From Bacillota bacterium (GTDB taxonomy: Bacteria; Bacillota; Clostridia; Oscillospirales; Oscillospiraceae): a DNA stretch of 64,000 bases. Both the position numbers and the translations under genes were made by a program. Location of the stretch: NCBI GenBank assembly GCA_023386265.1, contig JAEWKA010000001.1, forward strand, positions 212,661 to 276,660. Direction: 5' to 3'. Numbering within the stretch: position 1 is the stretch's first letter; each line of letters begins with the position of its first letter. Below are positions 45,242 through 54,502 of the stretch, in pieces. The notes beneath the pieces are model-generated. The model saw nothing but the letters and a program-made list of their open reading frames with translations. It did not search any database and was not told the DNA's origin.

Positions 45242-46447
45242 ATGAAATCGATACGTCAGGTATATAAAATCGGACTCGGCCCTTCCAGTTCTCATACAAT
45301 GGGACCTGAAAAAGCCGCAAAACAGTTCGCCGCCCTTTGCCAAGACGCTGAAAGTTTTAAAGTCACGCTTTTCGGTTCGCTTGCGAAAACCGGCAAGGGA
45401 CACAAGACTGATGAAGCAATCAAAAATGCTCTTGCACCACTGCAGGTTGAAATTATATTTGATAAAATAACCGAAGGCCTCCCGCACCAGAATACGATGG
45501 AATTTATCGGGCTGTCAAATGGAGAAGAAATACTCAAAAAGCGTTATTTCAGTATTGGAGGCGGAGATATTCTTGCTGAGGGGGGCACTGCCGAACAGGA
45601 ACCCGAGGTCTATGAGCAAAATTCCTTTTTGGAAATTTCTCAATACTGTAAGGAACATAATATTAGGCTGAGCGAGTATGTCAGACGTATGGAAGGTGAT
45701 GAGATTTTCACCTACCTTGCCGAGATATGGGACGCCATGCAACAGTCAGTTCTGGAGGGACTTTCAAAAACGGGCATCCTCCAGGGCGGATTGAAGGTTG
45801 AAAGGCGCGCGCAGCAGCTATATAACCAGCGCCATATGGACGAGAGCAAAGCGACCTATGAGACAAGAATGGTCTGTTCCTACGCTTTCGCGGTCAGCGA
45901 GCAGAACGCTGACGGCGGGAGGATTGTGACAGCGCCTACATGTGGCTCATGCGGTGTTGTGCCCGCGGTTCTGAAGTATTTTAAGGACGAAAAGGGCTAT
46001 AAGGATGAAAAAATTCTCGATGCGCTTGCTGTTGGGGGCATAATAGGCCTACTCGTAAAGACAAATGCCTCGATCAGCGGTGCGGAGTGCGGCTGTCAGG
46101 CAGAAATCGGCACAGCCTGTGCGATGGCGTCGGCAGCCCTTGGAGAGCTGTTCGGAATGGGCATTAGCCAGATTGAGTATTCGGCGGAGATTGCGATTGA
46201 GCACCACTTGGGACTTACGTGTGATCCGATCTTCGGGCTTGTGCAAATTCCCTGTATTGAGCGCAACGCGGTTGCCGCCATGAGATCTATAAACGCCGTG
46301 ACGCTGGCAAATTTCATGGCTTTTACGCGCAAAATATCACTAGATCTTATCATTAAAACGATGTATGACACAGGCCGCGACTTGAACAGGAACTATCGTG
46401 AAACGGCGGACGGCGGGCTAGCAAAGCTATATATGATTGGTTCATAA
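45242..46447 (+). CDS. L-serine dehydratase, iron-sulfur type, fused subunits
   Basis: A 401-aa enzyme that deaminates serine to pyruvate and ammonia using a [4Fe-4S] cluster, not PLP. The beta-type N-terminal part begins with the substrate loop [10 protein letters not shown]; the alpha-type C-terminal part has T-C-G-S-C-G-V-V-P and G-A-E-C-G-C-Q-A-E, which carry the cluster Cys residues. Alpha and beta are on one chain. The ATG at 45242 follows AAAGGAG; the frame opens at 45224. It would feed pyruvate to fermentation. Confidence 0.93.
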   Translation: MKSIRQVYKIGLGPSSSHTMGPEKAAKQFAALCQDAESFKVTLFGSLAKTGKGHKTDEAIKNALAPLQVEIIFDKITEGLPHQNTMEFIGLSNGEEILKKRYFSIGGGDILAEGGTAEQEPEVYEQNSFLEISQYCKEHNIRLSEYVRRMEGDEIFTYLAEIWDAMQQSVLEGLSKTGILQGGLKVERRAQQLYNQRHMDESKATYETRMVCSYAFAVSEQNADGGRIVTAPTCGSCGVVPAVLKYFKDEKGYKDEKILDALAVGGIIGLLVKTNASISGAECGCQAEIGTACAMASAALGELFGMGISQIEYSAEIAIEHHLGLTCDPIFGLVQIPCIERNAVAAMRSINAVTLANFMAFTRKISLDLIIKTMYDTGRDLNRNYRETADGGLAKLYMIGS

Positions 46448-46483
46448 TACAAAGGCTGCACCAATTGGTGCAGCCTTTGTATT
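46446..46483. terminator. Perfect 38-nt palindromic terminator
   Basis: Nineteen-bp perfect palindrome centred on CCAATTGG, spanning the end of the serine dehydratase gene and the last base pairs of sigE. It works on both strands, with TTTGTATT on either side. Confidence 0.85.
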
Positions 46484-47222
46484 AGCGTGACTGACGGATT
46501 ATTTCGCGGCGCAGACGGACAATTATACGTTTTTCAAGTCGGCTTATGTAAGACTGGGAAATACCCATGATGTCCGCGACTTCTTTTTGTGTGTATTCGG
46601 TCGAGCCACCCAACCCGAAGCGCATTACGATAATTGTGCGCTCGCGCTCCTCCAATCCGTCCACCGCGTTCATGAGCAGTGTTTTGTCAGCGTCATCCTC
46701 GAGCGGCCGCGAAACCTCGTCTCCATCCGTACCCAAAACGTCCGAAAGCAGGAGCTCGTTTCCATCCCAGTCGGTATTGAGCGGCTCATCGAGAGAGACC
46801 TCGGTTTTCAGTGCGCTGATTTTTCGCAGATACATCAAAATTTCGTTTTCTACGCAGCGGGAGGCATAGGTCGCGAGTTTTATCTTCTTTTCTGAAATGA
46901 AAGTGTTAATTGCCTTGATAAGTCCGATAGTGCCGATTGAAATGAGATCCTCCAGCCCGACGCCGGTGTTCTCAAACCGCCGCGCGATATAGACGACGAG
47001 GCGCAGATTGTGCTCGATTAGCGTTTTCTTTGCCGCCTCATCTCCGCTCTCAAGCGCTTCAATCGCTTTGCGCTCCTCGTTCTTGGAAAGGGGAGGAGGC
47101 AAAATATCGCTCCCGCCTATATAGTGAATTCCCGGGGGCAGCGCTAGTCCAATCTTAGCGAGGGCGCCCACAAGCGTAAGGTAAATCTTTGCGTATAAAC
47201 CTAAAGATTTTTGTTCCTCCAT
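46482..47222 (-). CDS. sigE: RNA polymerase sporulation sigma factor SigE
   Basis: A 246-aa sigma-70 family factor, the early mother-cell sigma of sporulation. The N-terminal about 27 residues (hydrophobic, [13 protein letters not shown]) form the inhibitory pro-sequence cut by SpoIIGA. Region 2 has [10 protein letters not shown] and [13 protein letters not shown]; region 4 has the helix-turn-helix [26 protein letters not shown] precedes the ATG. It starts 56 nt after spoIIGA, as in other spore formers. Confidence 0.96.
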   Translation of the reverse strand: MEEQKSLGLYAKIYLTLVGALAKIGLALPPGIHYIGGSDILPPPLSKNEERKAIEALESGDEAAKKTLIEHNLRLVVYIARRFENTGVGLEDLISIGTIGLIKAINTFISEKKIKLATYASRCVENEILMYLRKISALKTEVSLDEPLNTDWDGNELLLSDVLGTDGDEVSRPLEDDADKTLLMNAVDGLEERERTIIVMRFGLGGSTEYTQKEVADIMGISQSYISRLEKRIIVRLRREIIRQSR

Positions 47223-47278
47223 ATAAACCTCCTGTATTACGATAATCTCCCCTGTTGCCGCAATATAGCGGTATATTT

Positions 47279-48112
47279 CTAAATAACGGCAGAATATTCG
47301 CTGTTACCGCATAGAACAGTGGGACAGAACCCCACCAGAGCATTTTTTTCCTCAAACCCATCGACAAAAAGCGCGTCCGGTCTGAAGACAGGAAGAAGTG
47401 CAACTTTAACACCTACAGCTGAATATGGCACCAGACGGAATCTTGCACAGAGACCGTCCTCATTTCCCAGAGCTTGAATAAATTCGGGAACTCCCGTTTT
47501 AAGCGCAGTGAGCAGCTGCTCCGGCAAGAGCTTGCCCGCCTCATTGACGCCGACGACCATGACAGGAAGTCCGCTCAGGGGATCATACAGCTCGTTACCT
47601 GTATCGCGGAGTGCTTTGAATTCGGCAGTTCTGCCGCAGAGGGTTACTTTGACGCTCCGAATTTCGCGGGTACGCCTTTTGGCAAAGCGTTTAAAGACGA
47701 TTGTCAGGACGAAGTAGCAGGCTGCAAAGGAGAGCGCAAGGACGCGCATCGAGGCGTTTATGTATAATCCGTCACCGAAATTCTGCCCCGCCAGTAGCGA
47801 AGCTGCAAATACGGCCCCTCCAAAGGCAGCCGAAACCGCGAGGAATGCCAGAAAGGGCTTGATAAGTTTTATCTCAACACCGAAAGCTATGATTGTCATT
47901 AAAAAACCGAGCGCAAGCTTCAAAATCGGCGACGCAAGGAATTGTAGTGACGCAAAAAGCAGTGAAACGGAATACAGCGCACCAACTGTGGCGGAGAGCG
48001 CAAAACGAAGTCTTTTAAGCGGCAGGGCGCAGAGCTTTGCCGTAGCCAGAATAATAAAGTAATTAATGATTAGATTGAGAAGAAACATCTCGTCCGCATA
48101 TACAGTTTTCAT
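47279..48112 (-). CDS. spoIIGA: Sigma-E processing peptidase SpoIIGA
   Basis: A 277-aa membrane aspartic protease that activates pro-sigma-E at the forespore septum. Five hydrophobic segments (about residues 8-160) precede the soluble protease half with the catalytic D-T-G-N-E-L motif. Normal length. The start at 48112 gives the family N-terminus ([10 protein letters not shown]). The frame extends to 48226, but that stretch is a terminator. No SD is visible; instead the start codon lies in the loop of a 15-bp perfect inverted repeat (48089-48134). Confidence 0.88.
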   Translation of the reverse strand: MKTVYADEMFLLNLIINYFIILATAKLCALPLKRLRFALSATVGALYSVSLLFASLQFLASPILKLALGFLMTIIAFGVEIKLIKPFLAFLAVSAAFGGAVFAASLLAGQNFGDGLYINASMRVLALSFAACYFVLTIVFKRFAKRRTREIRSVKVTLCGRTAEFKALRDTGNELYDPLSGLPVMVVGVNEAGKLLPEQLLTALKTGVPEFIQALGNEDGLCARFRLVPYSAVGVKVALLPVFRPDALFVDGFEEKNALVGFCPTVLCGNSEYSAVI

Positions 48113-48134
48113 ATTTGAAGTATATGCGGACGAG
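48089..48134 (-). promoter_or_regulatory. 15-bp inverted repeat enclosing the spoIIGA start codon
   Basis: CTCGTCCGCATATAC (48089-48103) and GTATATGCGGACGAG (48120-48134) are perfect complements with a 16-nt spacer holding the ATG (48112-48110). In the mRNA one arm is codons 4-8 and the other is the untranslated leader. This may control translation initiation. Confidence 0.7.
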
Positions 48135-48167
48135 TTTAAAAAACGCGTTATATTAGGTCGCAAGGCA

Positions 48168-48201
48168 ATAAAAAATCCGCAGACATTTGTCTGCGGATTT
48201 T
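48168..48201 (-). terminator. Terminator between glgP and spoIIGA
   Basis: AAAATCCGCAGACA pairs with TGTCTGCGGATTTT (14 bp, tight loop), followed on the minus strand by TTTTTTATT. It ends the glycogen operon. Confidence 0.9.
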
Positions 48202-48213
48202 GCATTTCAAATA

Positions 48214-50610
48214 TTAAAAGCCCCAAATGTTTTTCGCGTATTCCGAAACTGCGCGGTCAGCAGCAAAGATTCCACTTCGCGCAATGTTGCGGAGTGAAAT
48301 AGCGGAGCGCTTATCTTTATCAGATATAACGGTATACAAATTATCGTGAGTCGATAGATAGCTGTCAAAATCGGCAAGAAGCATATATTCATCTCCGCCA
48401 TAGACGAGCTTGGAAACTAGATCGGAAAAGCTCTCGCCGTTCGGGAAGCCGCGGGTCATATGATTCATTACAAGCCGAATTCGCTCGCTCTTATTGTAAA
48501 TAGCAAGGGGGTCATAGCCGTGGGCTTTTATAGCCGAGACCTCATCTGCACGTAGACCGAAAAGGAACATGTTCTCGTCGCCAAGATGCTCGTGCATCTC
48601 GACATTAGCGCCGTCGAGCGTACCGATCGTTATAGCTCCGTTCATCATCAGTTTCATGTTGCCTGTGCCGCTTGCCTCTTTGCCGGCCGTTGAAATCTGC
48701 TCCGAGACCTGCGCTGCGGGCATGAGCTTTTCCGCCACGGATACACGGTAGTTTTCAAGAAAAACAACCTGAAGCTTTCCATTGCAAAGGGGATCGGAGT
48801 TCACTTCGTCCGCAAGTGAGCACATTAAGCTGATGATGCGTTTTGCCGCCTTGTAGCTGCTCGCCGCTTTTGCTCCAAAGATGAAGCAGCGCGGCAAAAA
48901 CTCGGCGTTCGGGTTATCGTGAATTCGTTGCTGAAGCTCCATAATAAGCATCGCACAGAGAAGCTGGCGCTTATACTCATGCAGACGCTTGATCTGTACA
49001 TCAAAAACCGCATCGGGGTTTAATATAGTATTGTTTTCTGTTTTTATATATTCACAAAGTCTGTTTTTATTGTTTCTCTTTATCTCTTCAAGCCTGTTTA
49101 GGACGCTTGAATCGGACGCAAAGTCTTCAAGCTGCGCTATTTGCTCGGGATGCAGCAGATATGCGTCAGATCCAAGAAGCTCTGTAATAAGTCCGTGCAG
49201 TCCCGGATTAATCTGGGTGAGCCAGCGTCTGTGGTCGATACCGTTCGTCACGTTCGTAAACTTTTCAGGCTTTTGCGAATACATATTGCGGAAGAGATCA
49301 TTCTTCAAAATCTCGCTGTGCATAGCAGAAACGCCGTTAACTCTAAAGCACGCCGCTAGGCAGATGTTGGCCATGCGTACCTTTCCGCCGCTGACAATAA
49401 GGTTGTGCAGGATAGCTTCATCGTTACCACGGAATCTCTCTTCGAGATACTTTCTGTGGCGATTATCTATCTCTCGGATAATCTGCCATATGCGCGGAAG
49501 CTGCGACTCAATGAGCTCCTGCGGCCAGCTCTCCAGTGCTTCGGTCATTACAGTGTGGTTCGTATAGGCTACACAGTTTGAAACCAGATCCAGCGCTTCT
49601 TCCCAACCCAGACCGTCTTCGTCCATAAAGATTCGCATGAGCTCGGGAATTATCATCGTCGGATGGGTGTCGTTGATTTGAAAAACGTGATGCTCCGGGA
49701 AATTGCGGATGCTGCCGTATTTTTGACGGTGCTTTTTAACAACGGACTGAGCGGTAGCGGATACGAAGAAATACTGCTGTTTGATACGGAGTATCTTGCC
49801 CTCTGTGTTGTCATCTGCGGGGTAGAGCACCTTTGTAATGACCTCGGCCATAGTGCGCTGTTCCAGTGACTTCAGGTATTCGCCACCGGAAAACAGACGC
49901 ATATCAAGAGATTTCGGAGACCTTGCGTCCCAGAGCCTCAACGTATTAACGCAGTCAGTTGCATACCCTGAAATCAGCATATCGCGAGGAACCGCGAGTA
50001 CTGAGGTGAAATCCTTAACGGTTGTCTGGCATTTGCCGTTGTAGTCCCATTTTTCCTCACATTTACCGCCGAAGCGAATTTCGACAGCGTCCTCGTAACT
50101 GGGAACAAGCCAACTGTCGGCCGATATAGTCCAGCTGTCAGCAACCTCGACCTGCTTAAAATCGATTATCTTCTGGCAAAACATACCTAGCTCATAGCAG
50201 AGAGAATAGCCTGTCGCAGGAAGACCTAGGGTTGCCATGCTGTCCATATAGCAGGCGGCAAGCCTTCCCAAACCGCCGTTGCCAAGACCTGCGTCCGGTT
50301 CGGACTCGAAAACGTCCGCAGGCTCCACGCCCATTTCTCGCAGGGCGTTGTATAGTTCGTCAAGTATGCCGAGATTAAAGGCGTTCTTGGCAAGCGACCG
50401 ACCCATAAGAAATTCCATTGAAAGATAGTGGATATGCCTTGTGTCCTTACGATTGCCGTGAACGAGATTACGGGAGGTCATTTCGCGCAGAAGCGCAGCA
50501 CACGCGCAGAAAAATTCGGAAGGCGTTGCTTCCAGTGCCTTTTTCCCGTAATGAGCTTCCAGCTTATCTTCGATTGCAGCCTTCAGCTCATTTTTGCTAA
50601 TTGGGGTCAT
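48214..50610 (-). CDS. glgP: Glycogen/starch phosphorylase
   Basis: A 798-aa PLP-dependent phosphorylase releasing glucose-1-phosphate from alpha-1,4-glucan. N-terminal H-Y-L-S-M-E-F-L-M-G-R and the G-L-G-N-G-G-L-G-R-L-A-A motif are intact. The PLP-Lys motif is E-A-S-G-T-G-N-M-K (about residue 655). Full length. It is the last gene of the leftward glycogen operon, 49 nt after glgA. Confidence 0.96.
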   Translation of the reverse strand: MTPISKNELKAAIEDKLEAHYGKKALEATPSEFFCACAALLREMTSRNLVHGNRKDTRHIHYLSMEFLMGRSLAKNAFNLGILDELYNALREMGVEPADVFESEPDAGLGNGGLGRLAACYMDSMATLGLPATGYSLCYELGMFCQKIIDFKQVEVADSWTISADSWLVPSYEDAVEIRFGGKCEEKWDYNGKCQTTVKDFTSVLAVPRDMLISGYATDCVNTLRLWDARSPKSLDMRLFSGGEYLKSLEQRTMAEVITKVLYPADDNTEGKILRIKQQYFFVSATAQSVVKKHRQKYGSIRNFPEHHVFQINDTHPTMIIPELMRIFMDEDGLGWEEALDLVSNCVAYTNHTVMTEALESWPQELIESQLPRIWQIIREIDNRHRKYLEERFRGNDEAILHNLIVSGGKVRMANICLAACFRVNGVSAMHSEILKNDLFRNMYSQKPEKFTNVTNGIDHRRWLTQINPGLHGLITELLGSDAYLLHPEQIAQLEDFASDSSVLNRLEEIKRNNKNRLCEYIKTENNTILNPDAVFDVQIKRLHEYKRQLLCAMLIMELQQRIHDNPNAEFLPRCFIFGAKAASSYKAAKRIISLMCSLADEVNSDPLCNGKLQVVFLENYRVSVAEKLMPAAQVSEQISTAGKEASGTGNMKLMMNGAITIGTLDGANVEMHEHLGDENMFLFGLRADEVSAIKAHGYDPLAIYNKSERIRLVMNHMTRGFPNGESFSDLVSKLVYGGDEYMLLADFDSYLSTHDNLYTVISDKDKRSAISLRNIARSGIFAADRAVSEYAKNIWGF

Positions 50611-50659
50611 ATTAGTATCCTTTCCCTGTCCATTGCGGATAAATCTCTGCGTATAATAT

Positions 50660-52072
50660 CTAAATCAGAGATTCATATATCTTTATATATTCTTTTGCGG
50701 AGCGGCTCCAGGAGAGATCTTCAAGCATATCTCTCAGCATAAGCTCACGCCACTTATCTTTTTCATACCAAGTATCGATTGCAAAGTCTATCGCCTGCAC
50801 CATATCATCGACTGAGTACCAGAGGAAGGTAAAGCCGGTAGAATCCTTGTTCGGATAGGGGCGGACACTGTCCTTCAGCCCTCCGACCTCGCGCACAATC
50901 GGAACTGACCCATAGCGCATTGCAATCATCTGAGTAAGGCCGCATGGCTCACTTTTGGAGGGCATTAGCATCATGTCAGCTCCCGCGTATACCAAAGAAG
51001 CGCGTTTCTCGGAATACATGATGTTTGCCGAGACCTTGCCCTTATATCGGTTTTCAGCATCTGTAAAGAAGCTTTCGAATTTCTCATCACCGGTTCCGAG
51101 AATGACGAATCTTACACCACGCGAGACTATTCTGTCAAGTGCCGCTTCAACGAGATCGAAGCCTTTGTGCCCGACAAGTCTCGAGATGCAGGCTATAATC
51201 GGTGTATCGTTTTCTTCTAGCCCTAGCTCACGGCAGAGATCGGTCTTACAGTCTGATTTCCCGTCAGGCTTATCCGGCCCGTAGCTAACTGCGAGATAGC
51301 TGTCCGTCATTGGGTCATACTTCTCGGTGTCGAGCCCGTTCAAAATTCCGGTCAATTTATAGACATTGTCCTCGATAACTCTGTGCAGACCACTCGCAAA
51401 AAACGGGTCACGAAGCTCTGAGGCATAGCTGGGGCTCACCGTCGTAATGTGGTCAGCTTTGTAGATTGCGCCCTTCATGAGATTCAAGTCGTTTTCATAG
51501 CGCAGAATACCATCACTATAGAGTTCGTCTGAAAGTCCAAAGATGTCGCTGAGGCATTCCTTGCCGAAACGCCCCTGATATTCAATGTTGTGTATTGTAT
51601 AAACTGTTTTGATTTCGTTGTAGTAACCGGAGCTGTCCTGACTGACATAGAGCGGAATCAGTGCAGTCTGCCAGTCATTGCAGTTAATAACGTCAGGTTT
51701 CCAGTCCAAAAGAGGCAGAATATCGATTACTGCCTTTGAGAAGAAGGCAAATCGTTCTCCGTCGTCATAGCAGCCGTAAATGCCGTCGCGCTTAAAATAA
51801 TACTCGTTATCGATAAAGTACCAGATGACTCCGTCGTACTCAAGTTTGAACACACCGCAGTACTGTCTTCGCCACGCAAGATTAATAAAAGTGTAAAAAC
51901 AGAAGTTCATTTTCAGCCGCCATTTTTCCCCGATGGAGCTGTAAAGCGGAAGGATCACGCGAGCATCCACACCCTGTGCATGGAGAGCTTTCGGGAGAGA
52001 ACCGGCAACATCTGCAAGACCGCCTGTTTTCACGAACGGGACGGCCTCGCTAACTGCGTATAGGACATTCAT
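50660..52072 (-). CDS. glgA: Glycogen synthase (ADP-glucose type)
   Basis: A 470-aa GT5 enzyme adding glucose from ADP-glucose to glycogen. The donor loop K-T-G-G-L-A-D-V-A-G-S-L-P lies near residue 15. The C-terminal half has the E-P-C-G-L-T-Q motif with the nucleotide-contacting Glu. The ATG at 52072 follows GGGAGACGATGAT and removes an 18-residue upstream extension of the frame. It starts 38 nt after glgD. Confidence 0.95.
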   Translation of the reverse strand: MNVLYAVSEAVPFVKTGGLADVAGSLPKALHAQGVDARVILPLYSSIGEKWRLKMNFCFYTFINLAWRRQYCGVFKLEYDGVIWYFIDNEYYFKRDGIYGCYDDGERFAFFSKAVIDILPLLDWKPDVINCNDWQTALIPLYVSQDSSGYYNEIKTVYTIHNIEYQGRFGKECLSDIFGLSDELYSDGILRYENDLNLMKGAIYKADHITTVSPSYASELRDPFFASGLHRVIEDNVYKLTGILNGLDTEKYDPMTDSYLAVSYGPDKPDGKSDCKTDLCRELGLEENDTPIIACISRLVGHKGFDLVEAALDRIVSRGVRFVILGTGDEKFESFFTDAENRYKGKVSANIMYSEKRASLVYAGADMMLMPSKSEPCGLTQMIAMRYGSVPIVREVGGLKDSVRPYPNKDSTGFTFLWYSVDDMVQAIDFAIDTWYEKDKWRELMLRDMLEDLSWSRSAKEYIKIYESLI

Positions 52073-52110
52073 ATCATCGTCTCCCTTTATAATTCCTGAT
52101 TCTCGTTTTA

Positions 52111-53226
52111 TCATATGATTTTGCACTTCGGGACGATTATCGGAAGAACGTGACTGCCGGAAAGCATCAGTCCATCCGAAAATACGGTATATTTATCTGC
52201 TATTACATAGCTGAGCGAAACATTTTCGCCTACGACCGAATCCTGCATAATGACGCAGTCTTTGAGCTTTGCTCCCTTTTTGACGCGGACACCTCGAAAC
52301 AGAACACAGTTTGTAAGCTCTCCCTCGATATAGCAGCCGTCCGCCACGAGCGAGTTCTTGGAGAAAGCATTTTCGCCGTAATAGGTGGAAACGCTGCTGC
52401 GGCCCTTTGTATAAATCGGATTATCGTCGTTAAAAAGGTCATTTCTGAATTCAGACTTGAGCATATCCATATTTGCGCTGTAATAATTGGAAACGGAGCA
52501 GATGCGGGCAGTATAGCCTTTGTGTACGTAAAGCCCAACAGTCCCGCCTTCGTTCAGATAATGGGCCAGGGCGTCACGGTGAAAATGAAGTTTTCCATTT
52601 GAATGGCACCAATCGACGAGATTAACAAGAAGAGATTTGTTTATTATGTAAACCTCGGTAGTGGATAAAGCCCCATTTTCATTGGAATTTGAAAATAGCA
52701 TTTTCTTTGAAGTACCCTGTGTGTCGGGGACAAAACGAATATCGCCGCCGCCTTTGCAGGCGTTTTCTGCACAGACCGCCGTAATGTCGCAGCCGGAGCT
52801 GAGGTGAACATCAAAAACGTCCTTAAGGTCAATATTGGCGGCTAAATCTCCTCGAAAAATTACAACATGATTCTGCTTAATATCGTTAATATAAGCCTTG
52901 ACAGCCGAAAGAGCCTCCATGCCGCCCTTATATTCGCCTAGTTGACTGCCATGCAGCCCAAAAGGGGGGAGAAGGCGGAGACCGCCGCTTAAACGGCTAA
53001 GATCCCAGTCCTTGCCGCTTCCCATGTGGTCGAGGAGCGACTGATAATCGCGCTGCATAATTACGCCGACGTCACGCACGCCAGCGTTAGTCATTGATGA
53101 CAGAGCGAAATCTATGAGTCTGTAGCGCGAGCAGAAGGGCAGAGAGGCACTGGTGCGCGGCAAGACAAGCTCACCCAGAGCAGGCGAAGAATGGAATGCG
53201 TAGATAAGTCCGTGCAAGTCTGCCAT
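52111..53226 (-). CDS. glgD: ADP-glucose pyrophosphorylase subunit GlgD
   Basis: A 371-aa relative of GlgC with a nucleotidyltransferase-like domain and a C-terminal left-handed beta-helix. The G-G-x-G-x-R-L catalytic loop is missing (the N-terminus reads F-H-S-S-P-A-L-G-E-L), as is typical of GlgD. GlgD is thought to modulate GlgC in a heterotetramer. Its ATG overlaps the glgC stop (TAATG), so the two are made in a fixed ratio. Confidence 0.93.
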   Translation of the reverse strand: MADLHGLIYAFHSSPALGELVLPRTSASLPFCSRYRLIDFALSSMTNAGVRDVGVIMQRDYQSLLDHMGSGKDWDLSRLSGGLRLLPPFGLHGSQLGEYKGGMEALSAVKAYINDIKQNHVVIFRGDLAANIDLKDVFDVHLSSGCDITAVCAENACKGGGDIRFVPDTQGTSKKMLFSNSNENGALSTTEVYIINKSLLVNLVDWCHSNGKLHFHRDALAHYLNEGGTVGLYVHKGYTARICSVSNYYSANMDMLKSEFRNDLFNDDNPIYTKGRSSVSTYYGENAFSKNSLVADGCYIEGELTNCVLFRGVRVKKGAKLKDCVIMQDSVVGENVSLSYVIADKYTVFSDGLMLSGSHVLPIIVPKCKII

Positions 53227-54422
53227 TATTTACCCCTCCTATCCGAGTATATCATTGCACCGGCCTCAACTAGTGCGCTTGAATTTACTGCCGCGTCGGG
53301 ACCGCAGGTCGTAATTTTTATGTCGGACATACCATTCGGAGGTGAGCCGACAATAGCGCCTTCACCTATGACAGCGTTTTCTCCGATTATCGAATACTCC
53401 ACAACAGCGTTTTTTCCGATTTCGCAGCCGGGCATCAGAATGCTGTAATTTACAACCGCGCCTTCGCCGACAGAAACACTGCTGCTCAAAACGGAGTTTG
53501 AGACAGTACCGCGTATATCGCAGCCCTCGGTTATGATACTGTGATGTATTTGGGCGTTTTCCCCGATGTAGTGCGGAGGCTTAATGGGGCTCCTGCTCCT
53601 TATAGGCCACGAGCGGTCGTATAGGTCGATTAAAGCGGGAGCAAGCATATCCATGTTCGACTCCCAAAGGCTGTCTATCGTTCCGACATCACGCCAGTAG
53701 CCATTAAAGGAATAGGCCCAGAGCTTTTCTCCAGCATTTAGCATATTAGGGATAATGTTTTTCCCAAAGTCCTTTTCAGACTGCGGGTCCTGCTCATCCT
53801 CAATTAGATATTTTTTAAGCTTCTGCCATGTGAATATATAAATGCCCATAGAGGCGAGATCGCTTTCGGGCTCTTTGGGTTTCTCAGCAAATTTATTGAC
53901 GAATCCGTTTTCGTCGGTTGACATAATTCCAAAACGAGAGGCTTCTTCTATCGGCACCTGAATAACTGCTATTGTACAGTCCGCGCCGTGTTCCTTGTGC
54001 TGTTCAAGCATATCCGCGTAATCCATTTTATAAATATGGTCGCCGCTTAGTATGAGCACATATTCGGGCTCCCATAAATCCACGAAAGCGATATTCTGAT
54101 AAATGGCGTTCGCGGTACCTGAAAACCATTCGCCCTTTGAGCCGGCGCTCTGGTAGGGCGGGAGAATATAGACGCCCCCGCGGGATATGTCCATATCCCA
54201 GGGCTGTCCGCTGCCGATGTAGCTGTTGAGCTGAAGCGGCTGATATTGTGTAAGTACTCCGACAACATTGATGCCTGAATTTGCACAGTTAGAGAGAGGA
54301 AAATCAATTATTCGATATTTGCCGCCGAAGGGCATGATGGGCTTTGCAGCTCTGCTCGTTAAAGCGTAGAGTCTTGAACCCTGTCCGCCTGCGAGCAGCA
54401 TTGCGATACACTCCTTTTTCAT
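53226..54422 (-). CDS. glgC: Glucose-1-phosphate adenylyltransferase GlgC
   Basis: A 398-aa catalytic subunit making ADP-glucose, the committed step of glycogen synthesis. It has the loop [14 protein letters not shown], followed by [16 protein letters not shown]. The substrate motif F-A-E-K-P and a C-terminal beta-helix are present. The frame opens at 54467; the ATG at 54422 follows GGAGG. glgB lies 80 nt upstream. Confidence 0.95.
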   Translation of the reverse strand: MKKECIAMLLAGGQGSRLYALTSRAAKPIMPFGGKYRIIDFPLSNCANSGINVVGVLTQYQPLQLNSYIGSGQPWDMDISRGGVYILPPYQSAGSKGEWFSGTANAIYQNIAFVDLWEPEYVLILSGDHIYKMDYADMLEQHKEHGADCTIAVIQVPIEEASRFGIMSTDENGFVNKFAEKPKEPESDLASMGIYIFTWQKLKKYLIEDEQDPQSEKDFGKNIIPNMLNAGEKLWAYSFNGYWRDVGTIDSLWESNMDMLAPALIDLYDRSWPIRSRSPIKPPHYIGENAQIHHSIITEGCDIRGTVSNSVLSSSVSVGEGAVVNYSILMPGCEIGKNAVVEYSIIGENAVIGEGAIVGSPPNGMSDIKITTCGPDAAVNSSALVEAGAMIYSDRRGK

Positions 54423-54502
54423 ACGCGAGCCTCCGATTCTGATTGATACTGTACTATATTGCCTCACTGTGTTTTCAATGACCGATTACGAACAAGTGGG
54501 AA

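Noticed and set aside
48113..48226. N-terminal extension of SpoIIGA
   Set aside because: The extension would translate through the glgP terminator hairpin, and family homology begins at 48112.
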